A stretch of 64,000 bases of DNA from Micromussa lordhowensis (GCA_964020085.1 OZ026604.1:21216394-21280393); one strand, 5' to 3'; numbered from the stretch's first letter, positions 11,601 through 20,880 are shown. Made by a program: numbers and translations. The notes: generated from the letters alone by a model not told the origin.

Positions 11601-13259
11601 CAGAGAAATAAACAAGAAGTAACCAATACGATGTTAGAATCCACCACGTCTTTGGTTAAAATATACCGCATGGTATTCTTCTATCGGTTTATCCAAAGTG
11701 GAGGCTAAACGTACCTTATAATTTGGTTTTATCAAATGAGTTGATAATGTGAATTGGCCACCGTAAAGAGATTCGAAAGCTGGCGTTTCGAGCGTTAGCC
11801 CTTTGTGGGAGCGAATCGTGTGGAACGAGAGGACTTTGGAAAAACCACACGCCAAAATAACTCCAGCCGTCCGTGGGGAGAATTTTTCGGGTCGTGCCGC
11901 TTTAAAACAAGTACGTATTAGTTCCATATTGATGATACCACAGTATTATAAATCTTACTTGTTGCAGAACAAATCATACAGCCTTGCTTCTCCCTCAAGC
12001 TTCCATCTTCTTTTATTTGGTTTTATTGTGCTCAATAAGTGTGCTTGTTCAGTACAACGTGATCTTGCGCTTCTAAACCCGAGTTAGTCTGGTTTCTTAT
12101 ACTAAAGACACTTTTTGACCTTTGCACTTTTGTTGCAAACATTGTCGTATATAACCTCTAAAAAATCTTCTCCCACGTCCAACACAAAATGATACCCGCA
12201 GGTTTGTCTTCAGAATCTGTGCGGGCAAGGTCTGATCTTTGCTGTAAATGCCATTTTAACCTTAGTTTAGGTACCGCTTTTGAGATTTTTTAAAATGCTT
12301 GCATTTAATCAATTCATGTTTCGGTTCCTTCTGACTAACGACGCCGTAGTGTCTTTGATTTTCCCTGCTCTGTGTAATTGTTATCTAACTTTTACGAAAT
12401 GTTGGTGTAAAGCAGTTCGAATGGACCAAATACTGTGGTATCATCAATATGGAACACCCGCACTTTTCGACACATGAATCGGCCTTAAATCTCCCCTCAG
12501 ATGGCTGAAGTCATTTTGGCGCCATTTAACAAAACATCCCGGTTTTATTAAATAGTCACCTAGTCCTTTCGTTCCACAAAATAAAGATGCAAATTTTTTT
12601 CTGTCCCGAAGTTCGACCGTACCGCTCTTAGGCGGACTGCCACTTAATACCTTTTTCAGAATCTATATTTGGGTGGTGCGATCCTTTTACAATCTTAATC
12701 CCAAGAAAGATGGAAACGAGGACCAAATCATCCAGAAATGTTTTGTGCATGACCGGAAGTAAATTAATTGATATAAAATGGAACAAAATGTACGAAGCAG
12801 CTAAATTCAAACTCCAAGTAACACCCAACAACACAGCACGAAAGAGGCTTCTACGGAGAGGAGAGTTATTTATGTATTCATTTGTCTATTTTTTTAGTTG
12901 ACATATGTAAGAACTACAAAAATCTGACAGATGCAGATAGAAAATATGACTACGTAACAGTAAACCTCCGTCAGTGTGACAATACACTCAATGGCTGGTA
13001 TCGTTTCCAAGGAGCCGCGGGTACAAAAATGGTGACCACGTGTCCGTTGGAAAACAGGTGTGATGCCAGTTTTCCTGCCTGGTTGAGTGAAGACCATCCT
13101 ACTGTGGCTGATGGCAAAGTCCGAAAAAGGGTCTGCATTCATAAGTTTGACGACTGTTGCTATAAATCTGTCTCCATTCTAGTAAAGAATTGCAGTTCCT
13201 ACTATATCTACAGGTTAAGATCCCTATCGTGTCACGCGCGTTATTGTGGAACTGACTAA
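5311..13259 (+). CDS. Gene 1: secreted PAN/EGF/D8C (uromodulin-like) protein, 8 EGF repeats
   Basis: Eleven coding exons read by eye: 5311-5641, 5833-5982, 6310-6423, 6604-6717, 7321-7434, 7616-7729, 8077-8190, 8538-8651, 8999-9112, 9310-9423, 10615-10743 and 12898-13259 (the first two plus eight EGF exons, one cbEGF exon and one D8C exon, so twelve in all). They sum to 1884 nt, predicting about 627 residues. All introns are phase 1 with GT/AG borders. Domain order: signal peptide (hydrophobic [11 protein letters not shown]), PAN/Apple-like module, short fibrinogen-collagen-like module, eight EGF, one calcium-binding EGF, D8C domain of the UMOD/GP2/OIT3 family. No transmembrane segment or GPI signal is seen after D8C, so the product is probably secreted. 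An in-frame upstream ATG at 5188 exists, but 5311 is the start conserved in gene 2. A further first exon may lie left of the window. Family members are extracellular glycoproteins; a ligand or adhesion role is only inference. Confidence 0.82.
5833..5982 (+). CDS. Gene 1 exon: fibrinogen-collagen-like module
   Basis: A 150-nt exon, phase 1 to phase 1, between TTTAG and GTAACT. It encodes a ~50-residue segment with [18 protein letters not shown] and ARCDM. This resembles the N-terminal part of fibrinogen-collagen C-terminal (COLF/FBG-like) domains; the rest of that domain is absent, so it is a partial module. It is the same length in genes 2 (33240-33389) and 3 (45869-46018). Confidence 0.78.
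6064..6140 (+). repeat. tRNA-like sequence (SINE head or tRNA pseudogene)
   Basis: Shows an A-box-like TAGCTCAGTTGGTAGAGCA and a B-box-like GGGTTCAAATCC, spaced as in a tRNA. The acceptor stem pairs poorly and the anticodon stem has a mismatch, so a functional tRNA is unlikely. A hairpin (AAGCCTGA...TCAGGCTT) follows directly. The mirrored copy lies at 33088-33166 on the other strand, so it predates the duplication. It sits in the intron after the fibrinogen-like exon. Confidence 0.65.
6310..6423 (+). CDS. Gene 1 EGF exon 1
   Basis: 114 nt, 38 residues, phase 1-1. Starts [16 protein letters not shown] and carries six cysteines plus the APGFNG turn. This is an EGF repeat with a DxD-type start compatible with calcium binding. 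Acceptor ACAG at 6306-6309, donor GTAGCT at 6424. Confidence 0.88.
6604..6717 (+). CDS. Gene 1 EGF exon 2
   Basis: 114 nt, near-identical to the other EGF exons; ends FNGSQCET. Acceptor CTTACAG, donor GTAGCT. Confidence 0.88.
6862..7279. mobile_element. Solo LTR in EGF intron
   Basis: A 418-bp insertion with termini TGTAG...CTACA, flanked by perfect 5-bp repeats GGTTC (6857-6861 and 7280-7284). Sibling introns, e.g. near 6551-6580, contain the empty site GTGGGTTCTATCG. The TG...CA ends plus a 5-bp duplication are the signature of a solitary LTR left by recombination. No internal coding region is present. It is unrelated by eye to the LTRs at 47779 and 53679. Confidence 0.78.
7321..7434 (+). 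CDS. Gene 1 EGF exon 3
   Basis: 114-nt EGF exon directly downstream of the solo LTR; ends FNGAQCET. Acceptor CCTTACAG at 7313-7320, donor GTAGCT at 7435. Confidence 0.87.
7616..7729 (+). CDS. Gene 1 EGF exon 4 (461-bp array unit 1)
   Basis: 114-nt EGF exon, donor GTATCT. It is the first of four exons spaced exactly 461 bp apart. Confidence 0.87.
7908..7920 (+). pseudogene. Truncated EGF exon stub (also at 8369-8381 and 8830-8842)
   Basis: After a normal CCCCTTACAG acceptor the sequence reads as the first residues of an EGF exon (DIDDC). It then jumps into intron sequence (TAATGATGAGATTG) that is usually found downstream of an EGF exon. The exon body is deleted. If spliced in, the frame would run about 35 residues to a stop. 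The same stub recurs in the next two 461-bp units. Confidence 0.8.
8077..8190 (+). CDS. Gene 1 EGF exon 5 (array unit 2)
   Basis: 114-nt EGF exon with [10 protein letters not shown], where the sister exons have [10 protein letters not shown]. Acceptor AAACAG, donor GTATCT. Confidence 0.87.
8538..8651 (+). CDS. Gene 1 EGF exon 6 (array unit 3)
   Basis: 114-nt EGF exon almost identical to the previous one; acceptor AAACAG, donor GTATCT. Confidence 0.87.
8999..9112 (+). CDS. Gene 1 EGF exon 7 (array unit 4)
   Basis: 114-nt EGF exon; it reads FNCRCAPGF as in exon 1 rather than FNCSCAPGF. Donor GTAGCT, like exons 1-3, so unit 4 ends with the older type of downstream intron. Confidence 0.87.
9310..9423 (+). 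CDS. Gene 1 EGF exon 8
   Basis: 114-nt EGF exon, the most divergent of the set (ends FNSKQCET). Donor GTAACC. It matches the most 3' EGF exon of gene 2 (32223-32336) by position and flank. Confidence 0.87.
9430..9940 (+). other. Intron between EGF array and cbEGF exon
   Basis: Noncoding, with a short TTG microsatellite near 9738-9757. It is mirrored at about 31730-32210 in the other arm. Antisense open frames here are short and not conserved. Confidence 0.5.
9941..10006 (+). pseudogene. Degenerate EGF exon
   Basis: Retains GTGAATG-like sequence, AGCAGCTGCGCAC and ACACAATGTGAAATAGGT, which correspond to the second half of an EGF exon. The 5' half and acceptor are gone. The mirror arm has the same relic near 31640-31710, so the decay predates the inverted duplication. 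Confidence 0.75.
10103..10340. repeat. Pair of MITE-like repeats (AACCCTTTACACCC family)
   Basis: Two related segments (about 10103-10227 and 10246-10340) begin AACCCTTTACACCC and end with CTTAGGG...AAAGG(G)TT-type sequence, giving imperfect inverted termini. They share ATAGATTTTACTCTGTCCAA. The pair is mirrored at about 30943-31177, so it is older than the duplication. Transposon class unknown. Confidence 0.65.
10615..10743 (+). CDS. Gene 1 exon: calcium-binding EGF
   Basis: 129 nt, phase 1-1, acceptor TTTTTAG, donor GTGCAA. It reads [13 protein letters not shown], then a [12 protein letters not shown] segment, then GFVRNG. This is a classic cbEGF: D-x-D/E at the start, Asn in the β-hydroxylation-type position, and the aromatic SYNC. 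The gene 2 counterpart is 28807-28935. Confidence 0.9.
10789..11497 (+). mobile_element. Truncated Penelope-like element with GIY-YIG domain and inverted flanks
   Basis: A 709-bp insertion flanked by 12-bp repeats ATCTTCTATTTT (10777-10788 and 11498-11509). The mirror arm has the empty site at about 28760-28780. The first ~195 bp are the inverted complement of the last ~195 bp, as often seen where Penelope-like elements carry an inverted terminal partner. Between them lies the C-terminal end of the Penelope ORF. It is present only in the left arm, so it inserted after the inverted duplication. Confidence 0.85.
11032..11368 (+). pseudogene. Penelope GIY-YIG endonuclease fragment
   Basis: The frame contains [17 protein letters not shown] (the GIY-YIG signature as GYVGYTR), then [28 protein letters not shown] and a terminal SIRAKVFV. 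These are hallmarks of the endonuclease domain at the C-terminus of Penelope-like retroelements. The reverse transcriptase part is missing. An ATG at 11105 opens the final 87 residues, but this is not a real start. Confidence 0.85.
11634..11927 (-). other. Repeat-derived open frame conserved in both arms
   Basis: A 97-residue frame containing [18 protein letters not shown] and [16 protein letters not shown]. The mirrored frame at 28373-28651 keeps the same stop. The sequence has the look of a multi-copy repeat, perhaps from Penelope long terminal sequences, rather than a host gene. No domain is recognised. It lies in the intron before the D8C exon, antisense to gene 1. Confidence 0.4.
11930..12897 (+). 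other. Intron before D8C exon
   Basis: AT-rich, mirrored at 26932-27908 in the other arm. No coding signal. The last 60 bases form a T-rich acceptor tract ending TTTTTTTAG at 12897. Confidence 0.55.
12898..13259 (+). CDS. Gene 1 terminal exon: D8C (UMOD/GP2/OIT3-like) domain
   Basis: A 362-nt exon ending in TAA. It encodes about 120 residues with the D8C pattern: [23 protein letters not shown], a WLSEDHP motif, VCI, CC, and a final ARYCGTD. Nine or more cysteines are spaced as in uromodulin, GP2 and OIT3. Nothing follows: there is no ZP domain, transmembrane helix or GPI signal, unlike vertebrate uromodulin. Counterparts are 26570-26931 (-) and 46984-47345 (+), all of the same length. Confidence 0.88.
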
Positions 13260-13296
13260 TCCGGTTATAGCATATGAGATCTGTTTCAGTTAGCTT

Positions 13297-14109
13297 CAGA
13301 CTAGGTTTACACTAGAGGAGATTTTTCCGGATTCGTAATTTTTTCCGGATTCATCAATTTTGTAGTATTCGGATTCGTAGGTGTTTCCATTAAAAGGATA
13401 TTCGGATTTCTAACCGTTTACACACGACGACAACTCCCGGAACATTCATGATAGAATGGTTAACCAGCTGTTTGTTGCCTCGACAACGAGAAACAAAATG
13501 CCGCTAAGGCTAAGGATTGGGTGAGATAAACTGAAGTTTTCTTTCCACTCGCTGACCACGTTACTGTTGTCCAATATGTTGTCCCCCCAGGCATTTGGTC
13601 CGCACTGATCCAGAACCGTCGACATTTTTTATCGTGCCATCGTCGTCGTCTCCGATGACCGTGTGGAGGATGTCAACATTGTTTGCGTCGATAATTTTGG
13701 TTTCTGAGGAATACGGCATTACCCATTATAGAAGTGATTTTCTGGACCTGTAACAGAATGAGGGAGACAGCGAACTCCGTCAATAGTCATCATTAATGTG
13801 ACTACGACTGTGACTCAATCACTAGATCCACCATTTTGGTTCTACCGAAAACTACAAGATCGCAGGCCGAAAACTTTCCGGATTCGAGAGATAATCGTTT
13901 ACACGACAAAACTATTCGGATTCAAAAGTGTTTGGATTCAAAGTCCCACTTTAAATTTAGGATTCAAAATCTCCGGAAACTTGACCAAACCGGGAGGTTT
14001 TATTTCTGATTCGTCCACTTGTATGTAAACGGCCAAATCAATCCGGTACTAAAACGTTCCGGATTCGTCACGAATCCGGAACAATTTCCTCCAGTGTAAA
14101 CCTAGTCTG
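13297..14109. mobile_element. DNA transposon relic with CAGACTAGG termini (left arm)
   Basis: Long terminal inverted repeats start CAGACTAGGTTTACACT and end in the complement. Subterminal GAATCCGGA-type motifs repeat on both sides. The ends resemble hAT-type CAG starts, but no clear 8-bp TSD survives. The mirrored element is 25794-26532, so it was present before the duplication. It lies just 3' of the gene 1 stop codon. No intact transposase is seen. Confidence 0.75.
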
Positions 14110-14690
14110 AGTTGAATAAGTGGCAGGACATTTAGATCAAAGTCTCTTGTAGTGCCAAATGGAACACTGTAACGCTGTACAGTGAGCTAGTAGATGAATA
14201 ACAGTGATATCAATGCCAATGGCATTGGCAATGTAACTAGCATTCCCTTAACGAAGTAAAAGGTTGACTAAAATTAAGATTGGCCATAATTTTGCAACCT
14301 TCGTCTTATACAAGAGCTAGGATATGTTTTTTTGGTACTTTTTATTAGAAAAGGTAAAGCCATTGAATCTAAGCAGGTCCATTTCAGTCGCCCTTCGAGC
14401 GCCTATTCTTGTCGGTGATTTGAGGAATCCACTTGTTCTCGTTCCTAGAGAAGGAAATACAGTGTGATTCCAAACAAAACCTTAAAATTTGACAATTCCA
14501 TCAATATTCTATCGTCTCTATGATTTGTGAAAAAGTGAGGACAAGACAAGAGACTTTACAAAGCAATGTTTCTTGGTTACACGGAACAACCATTAGGTTG
14601 TCTTCTGTTGAGAAAAAACTAATCTTTTTGGTATTGGTTGATTCGGTTAAAAGTGGTTATTGATTTTAACAAATTGAGGCCAGTTTTTCA
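14110..14690. other. 3' flank of unit 1
   Basis: Noncoding. About 14160-14420 matches the flanks of the LTR retrotransposon at 47700-47778 and 54280-54470, showing that it belongs to the common downstream part of each unit. It is also mirrored near 25440-25790. Confidence 0.6.
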
Positions 14691-14839
14691 TGCGTCTGTC
14701 CTGTTATTGATCATGAATTTCGTCATAACGTTGTCAAAGTAGCTGTGGATCCACTGAGACGAAAGCCGAATGGATCAGCAGACTACTTTGACAATCCTTG
14801 ACACTGACAAAATTAATTGCCAATAGCAGGACAGACGCA
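14691..14839. repeat. Foldback element (left arm)
   Basis: An imperfect hairpin whose arms start TGCGTCTGTCCTG and end CAGGACAGACGCA. Internal matching TTTGTCAAAGTAG / CTACTTTGACAA sequences extend the stem. Mirrored at 24708-24856. Confidence 0.72.
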
Positions 14840-15409
14840 GGAGAAACACCCGTCAATTTGTTTTATACAACAACAAATTGTCAAAATGTCCGATATCGCT
14901 CGACCCGTCATAAATTCTTGTGTCTGTCCGCTTATTGGCACTGAACCTAGCCGATAAGCGCGCGAGAATTTCTGCAGTTATTGAAAAAAATATTTGAGAT
15001 TACTAGTTTTACTCGTTTTTTTAGCTGGTGTAGGTAAACTTCAGTTTTTTCTGTTTGTTTATTTGTTTGCTTGTTTTCGTTTGATTTGGTTTTATTTTAG
15101 TATATCCAGTGTAATCGACAATCAGAAATGCCGAAAGTTCGTTAGCAAACGTGGTTAGTTATTGTCCAGTTCAGTTAAACAACAATAACAACAAAATTTG
15201 GAAACAAATGATGACATCCCAGACACAATAGAAGGGAAAACAGCAAATGTAATCAATTTTGCATAAAAGTTTGTATAATAACGTCTCGTCACTTTTTCTG
15301 AGCAGCCCAGCCTAGTCTCTACAGTATGAACAGACCAAAGTGGCTTAGCCAACCAGTTTTTAAAAGAGAAACTTTTAATTGTTCTTTTTTTTAACTTGAA
15401 GTTAAATAC

Positions 15410-16640
15410 TCTTTAATGCTCCCAACCCCTGAGAGACAGCAACACAGACAACAATAAATGTGGGAAAAGGGGTTGGGAATGAAGTACTCCAACAGGCCAG
15501 TATCACTAACAGAATACTAGTCTAGCTAGGTAAGATGGGAGGGGTCAACACCCCCCTCACTTCCTTTCTCTCTAGGGGTGCAGGTCACGATCCCCTAAGA
15601 GAGGTCCTACTCCTCTTGAGGGCTGCAGATCACAATACCCTGCAAGAGTTCCTTACTGCTCTTTAGGGCTGCCGTCCGTTCACAATACCCTAATCTTAGG
15701 GCTGCCGTCCGTTCACAATACCCTAATCTTAGGGCTGCCGTCCGTTCACAATACCCTAAAAGAGGTCCTTACTCCTCTCCAGGGCTGCAGGTCACAATAC
15801 CCTGCGAGAGGTCCTTAATCCTCCTCAGGGCTGCAGTCACAATACCCTGGAGGTCCTTAGTCAGGTAAGGTGCTTAAGACTCATGGTTACCATGGTAACC
15901 AATCCATTCTGTGAGTCTATGGGGCAAAGAGTGACCTGTATGGGAGCACTTCATCCCAACCCAAAGTTTATTTGTCAATATCAATTCAGCGTTATAGAAC
16001 AGAGGAAAGATGTTCACCTGAGAAACATAAGATTTACTCTAGAGTCCAGTTTTGTAGATCTTAATCATAAGCATAGCTAATCGGATGATGTGCATTTTAT
16101 GGCTCTATTTGTTAAGTGTTCATGATGTAAATATGCAGCAAGTCTAAACAATGTGGACTGCAAACTGTAACAACTGATATAAATATATATTTCCGTCACA
16201 ATTTTAACTTATAACAAAATTTCTTGTGTATTGCATTTTTATATTCAATACATCCTACATGTAACATAATGTATCAGAAATCTGGATAAGAAGTCAAGTA
16301 TATTGTGTATACTATAGGGCTTGACATGCTTATGACATAGGGAGGGGGAGGGTGGGAAATAATTGTACTAGAAAGCAAACTAAAGCAGGGAAGATGTTTG
16401 CCTGCTAGAGTGATGGAATGAATAAACACCAGGGTTATATTCAATACACTAGGAGTTGATTGACAGCGAATAAAAGCTATCCTGATTGGCTCAGCCTGCA
16501 GATTGCACTATGGACGCACATGATCAGAACTGAACTTTGGCCTGAAAAAACCTACCCTGTGTTTCTGCATGTCACACAATCCGCAAGTGATTCTCACGGT
16601 TGTCACATTAACTACAATTTATGTCTGAGACATAAATTGG
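15410..16640. mobile_element. Left-arm-specific ~1.2-kb insertion of unknown type
   Basis: The right arm reads straight from AAGTTAAATACTCT to AGTATAGTAATATG near 24110-24150, with none of this sequence. The insertion carries the minisatellite at 15560-15860 and otherwise shows no recognisable domain. An open frame at 15883-16080 is short and unsupported. Ends and TSD are not clear. Confidence 0.55.
15560..15860. repeat. GGGCTGC/CACAATACCCT minisatellite
   Basis: Units of roughly 30-60 bp carry AGGGCTGC...TCACAATACCCT, some with an added AGAGGTCCTTACTCCTC block. Three consecutive units near 15660-15760 are nearly identical. Irregular unit lengths and the lack of unique spacers exclude a CRISPR array. 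Confidence 0.82.
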
Positions 16641-16687
16641 TCTAGTATGGTAGTATGCTTCTTCTGAGAGTTTTACAAACATACACT

Positions 16688-16821
16688 TAGCCTGGAAGCA
16701 GGCTCACTTATTGTTGTAGGCCCACGGGAAAACGCGAAAGGGCGACGGAGGGCGGGGAGAATGGGGCCTTTTCGGTTTTTCCCGTGGGCCTACAACAACA
16801 AGTGAGCCTGCTTGCAGGCTA
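16688..16821. mobile_element. 134-bp MITE with 9-bp TSD
   Basis: Termini TAGCCTGG...GCAGGCTA. Inverted arms share AGCAGGCTCACTT and TTGTTGTAGGCCCACGGGAA. Perfect 9-bp repeats ACATACACT flank it (16679-16687 and 16822-16830). The right arm shows the empty site near 24085. It appears to be the same family as the element at 3146-3779. Confidence 0.88.
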
Positions 16822-16859
16822 ACATACACTAAACGCTTGCATTTAAACCACACTAGCGG

Positions 16860-17880
16860 ATATTTTTAAGGACACAAACCATTAAGGTTTGGTCGGATCT
16901 ACGAAAGGGAGCAGTTGTATGTAAGCAGTCTACCTATAGAGATCTGGATGGAAAATTTTGTGAGCTGCGTGCTACTTGAGGGACGATAAACACGTGATTC
17001 GATTGATTAAATTAAAAGTACAGACTGCAATCTCGATAGTTCAGACAGTTGTTCCATCCATTCTGTAAATATATGTTAACTCATGTACACGTTTCAATAT
17101 TAACTCATGTACACGTTTCAATATTAAACTGAATAAAATTCGTTAAAAGTAGTCGTTTGCGAAGTGGAGTCTTGGACTACAGGTATCTATTATGTCATGT
17201 TGTCAATGCTGCTCATCTAAATTACCTTCACAAATAGAACCAATCAAAATAAAACGTTTTGCTTATCGCACCGTTGCTAGCGGCTACAACGAGCCAAGAA
17301 AACAATTCATTAAGAGTTCCTCCGGCCTTTTTCCATTCAGTCTAGCGCATGATTTTATAGATTTTAGTACAATACTTGGATACCATAAGAAACAAACTTT
17401 GATTCGAATTTGTTCAACTTTTCGACAGTTTTGCTAGATATACTAGTGATGCAATGTTTTCGACTTATCCCCAGGACGGCTTTATTGTTTAAAGAGTAAG
17501 GCACGTCGTTCCCGGTGTTGTGGCCTGGCCTTGTCTCATGGGTTGGTGCTTCACATACGGCTAACATCATTGCACCTTTCCTTCTTGGACAGAATTGTCC
17601 AAGAAAAATGACTATGACTATGACTATGACATATATACGAGCCTTCTCTAGAAGACAGACGTTTAGCAAGGACGACGGTGACAGATTGCAACGGCTACCG
17701 GAAACTACAAATGACTTCCGTCAATATTCTGCGCATGTCCGTGATGTTCGCTCACCGTCGTCCACTCCACGGTGATCGGGAATTTAATTCCCATTCCGTG
17801 CGTGCTTACCAAGGTTTAAACTGCTAACTCGGAAATGGTATACATGTGGTTGATGGTTGTAGGTTTGCGTCTAGAACAGC
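16860..17880. other. 3' flank of unit 1, mirrored in right arm
   Basis: Closely matched, in reverse, at about 23100-24080. It contains a short GACTAT microsatellite near 17609-17628 and a small hairpin TTCTTGGACA...TGTCCAAGAA at 17581-17606. Conserved open frames at 17192-17437 (+) and 17364-17669 (-) reappear in the mirror arm but overlap each other. They look like consequences of recent duplication, not genes. Confidence 0.5.
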
Positions 17881-18019
17881 CTAGCCCCCCACAACCCCCC
17901 CCCCCCCCCGCGCCGAAACCAAGAGTGACATAATAACATGTAGCAGAGCATTTTTATAATTACGAAAAAGACAATTTTTTTTTCCAAAAAACAAAATAAA
18001 ACGTCGGCAAAACTAACGT

Positions 18020-19150
18020 TTGTCATATTTACATTGCAAGTGTAACTCGACGCTTGATAATATTTTTTTCACGGGTATGGCAAAATTTACTACAAGCGGA
18101 CAATCAGCTTACCCGAAAGAAAAACTATAAATTTAAATTCAGCTGCTTGAATGACGTTTAATTAACTAACTTTTAACTTGTAGCAATCGACAGGATGGCT
18201 GTAGAATATAATGTTCAACATGCTACCTTTTGTAAAAATGTTAGCAACACCTAGGAATATATTAAGCTAAGAGTCGAAATCGCAATGACGTCCTGACAAA
18301 CGTATCAAGAAAAGTCGATCAATTTCAAAGGCAATGCCTTTTATTTATATTCAACATTTAGGCTAACTTTATCACGAACCCGGGGGGGGGGGTACTCCCT
18401 ATAATGGCCACGGGGAGGCTCCGCCTGAAAGGGGTACCTTTTCCAGGCTTCAGGTATATAAAAGGGTAGGGATTTCACAAGTTGAGGTATATAAAAGGGT
18501 AGGGAATCGGTCATTTATGTATTTACAAGGGCCTTTAATTAAAGTATTTCGAATAGACGGACTTGAGGGTAAGGGGTTGGACCTCGGGGCGGAGCCTCCC
18601 CGTATTAAACTTTGTTAAGTACCCCCCCCCCCCCCTGGGTCAAGAAACAACTTGAACAGAAAACATATATTTTATTAATAGGAAAACAACGAAATCAATG
18701 TTTAAATTCTCAATAAAGTACCAAAGCAATGATAGGAAACACGGAAAATGCCCTTAATTCCCAGTGTTTTAACTGAGTGATTGTTACAAACACGACTTTG
18801 GAACGTTTCTTTCATTGGAAGAAAACAAGCGCAAGAAGGAGTTTCTTCCTGTAAGCTTAGTGGAGAAACCCGCAGACAGAAATATTTTGCTCGCATTTTA
18901 CGTGCGCAATTTGAGGGTCCAACATAGGCTTTGTCTATCCCGCTTCCTGCGACATTTATCTACATCATCCCGCGCGCCATCCCGCCCAACGAAACGTTTT
19001 AGTCCCGATCAACATGCAATTGATATAATCGTTACTGGCAAACTAGTCTTAAAATTGATCGGAGACACTTTGTACTGCTTTCGAACAAAAGGAAAATATA
19101 CCGTAAATAAGAACTTGAAGCCCGCAAGTGAAATGCGGAGGGTCTAAACA
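18020..19150 (+). other. Truncated upstream region of another unit
   Basis: About 18020-18110 and 18700-18930 match sequences that lie upstream of the small signal exons at 44120, 57858 and 63288 (43410-43500, 56900-57180 and 62680-62760). The expected exon never follows, so this is a decapitated unit. The open frame 18815-19147 lies in this noncoding block and is not accepted. Confidence 0.6.
18378..18640. mobile_element. G/C-tract-bounded MITE
   Basis: Begins ACCCGGGGGGGGGG followed by TACTCC and ends GTACCCCCCCCC...TGGGT. Inner inverted segments GGGGAGGCTCCGCC / GGCGGAGCCTCCCC and two GGTATATAAAAGGGTAGGG repeats are visible. No transposase. Absent from the right arm, where the surrounding block is deleted. 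Confidence 0.7.
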
Positions 19151-19419
19151 GGGCAAGGGTTTTCTAGTTAGGCCTTTTTGTGTAAAACACTGAAGTACTT
19201 AAGCAAATCATCTATGTTCGTTGTGTTGTTGTAATTCTATCTTTTACATCATTAGTTATTTACAAATTGAATTCAGAGTTCGTAAAATTATTATAAGAAA
19301 AAAATAGCAAAAAAATAAATGTCATACAACCCCTTTCAGCAAATGGATCGAGTTTGCGGAAAGGACAAGCTTACTAACCGGTCGACAAGCCTGCACAACT
19401 CCTGCAGTTCTCAGATCAA

Positions 19420-20160
19420 TAAGTTCTAAAGCCTTCATAGCTTAGCTTTAATTAGGATGTCTTTTAGGGGTTTTCCCTTGCGATATGAGATGATAAGGGC
19501 ACCTTAAATATTTCTCTCAGTTGCGGTTGACTATCTCTAAGGTGTCATTTACCCATGAGTGTGTCCTCTAGGTTAGGCAACGCCGGGTGGTATTGCGTTA
19601 CAAAGGGCAGTATTTTCTTTTGTGCGGTTTTTGTTTTTCTGCGCTAGCGACATTTCTTAATCAGAGAATTTGATCTCTGAAAGGTGTTTTTCTACAATTC
19701 AAGCTGGGTAATCTCTATTCTGCTGGCGTGTTTTGAATTTGCTCATGTTTTCCTCAGAAGCAAATTGAGAGGAATTTATTCTTAGAAGCCGTAACGCTTT
19801 CCTTTTATAAAGCCTTTCCTGACGACTGGTGGGTCACACGAATAGAAGTTCTTGTCTTGAAAGGTCTGTGTAGGTTTGAAATGCTTTCGCACGTCAAGAA
19901 TAGATTTTCTATTGAGTCTGTCCACTTTGTACACTTCGTGTCCAAGAATGTAGTTTCTGTTTCTGGCGTTTCAGCCGTGAATTTGATCATTGAACGATTT
20001 CGGGAAATCTTCTACTTTGTCTCTGTTGATGGGTTTTGTGTTACTTCGTCTGACAATTTCTTTTTCTATTTTGGCCAGAAGAGAATTGAAGAGTTTGTGG
20101 AAGCCATTGAGAAGCAATCAATATTTGTACTATATTTGTACTGTATTTGTGTCAATATTT
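19420..20160 (-). pseudogene. Penelope-like reverse transcriptase fragment (left arm)
   Basis: Read on the minus strand, pieces include KFTAETPETETTFLDTKC, then FKTRTSIRVTHQSSGKALRL, then KILPFVTQYHPALPNL and SYRKGKPLKDILIKAKL in shifting frames. This is the characteristic order of the C-terminal RT region of Penelope-like elements (TTFLDT, ALRLLR, FVTQY, KGK.LKD). It is frame-broken and lacks both the RT catalytic core and the GIY-YIG end. A shorter mirrored piece is 22480-22818. Confidence 0.78.
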
Positions 20161-20162
20161 GA

Positions 20163-20541
20163 AATTTTGAGGACAATCTCTCAGCCAAGGACATTATCAG
20201 CCGACATACCAGCAAGCCAAAAAGGGGGTTATTTATTTCATAACCCTCCCATTAATTTTCATTTCGCAATTAAACCTCGCGTAAACATGGTAAAAAAGCC
20301 AGTGGCATCAGCTTTTCAATGTCACTGTCGCTACACTCATTAAAACAAGTTTGGTTTTCTTCCATGTTAACTGAAGAAAAGAAAAGTTGAAACTCTTGGC
20401 TTGACTGTTTTTCCTCAACGGAAACAATCACAGGACAAACATCGACGCGGGCGGGGGTTACTGCGTGATAACTGTCCGGCGATTTAGACCACGTGACGTA
20501 AAGTAGCCAATTAAATCACGCGAAAATTAATGGGTGGGTTA
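20163..20541. repeat. Spacer direct repeat copy 1 (copy 2 at 20881-21264)
   Basis: Both copies begin GAAATTTTGAGGACAATCTC and end with AATTAATGGGTGGGTT, and match almost throughout. A third, inverted piece of the start lies at about 20790-20840. The repeats flank the palindrome at 20547-20657. Probably a duplicated or nested foldback transposon. Confidence 0.8.
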
Positions 20542-20546
20542 TTTAA

Positions 20547-20657
20547 CAATTATCCTGCGAAATCGCGCGGAATATCGTCTGATACTTGGCCGACGAGGCC
20601 GGAGGCCGAGTTGGCTAAGTATCAGACGATATTCCACGCGATTTCGCAGGATAATTG
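20547..20657. repeat. Long near-perfect palindrome in the spacer
   Basis: A stem of ~45 bp begins CAATTATCCTGCGAAATCGC, with a GC-rich loop around GGCCGACGAGGCCGGAGGCC. It is related in loop and design to the palindrome at 61079-61190 (CCAACGAGGCGCGTAGCGCC loop), so both belong to one foldback family. Confidence 0.85.
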
Positions 20658-20880
20658 TTTTATTACCCGACAAATTGATAACAAAACAGCCTAAATCCTA
20701 AATCGTAACATTTTTAAATCTCGCTGTCGACACTTCACTTTTTCTTCCCACGTACGAAGCTACGTATATTTAGTAAATAAACCCCTTCAGGCGGCTGGTA
20801 TGTCGGCTGATAATGTCCGCGGGTGAGAGATTGTCCGAAAAATGAACATTTGACCGAGAAGCGAAGCTTCGAGGGCAAAT

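Noticed and set aside
15560..15860. CRISPR-like repeat array
   Set aside because: Repeat units are unequal, spacers are not unique and the setting is eukaryotic; it is a minisatellite.
17192..17669. Overlapping conserved frames repeated at 23350-23725
   Set aside because: Both strands are open over the same bases and the conservation is explained by the recent inverted duplication.
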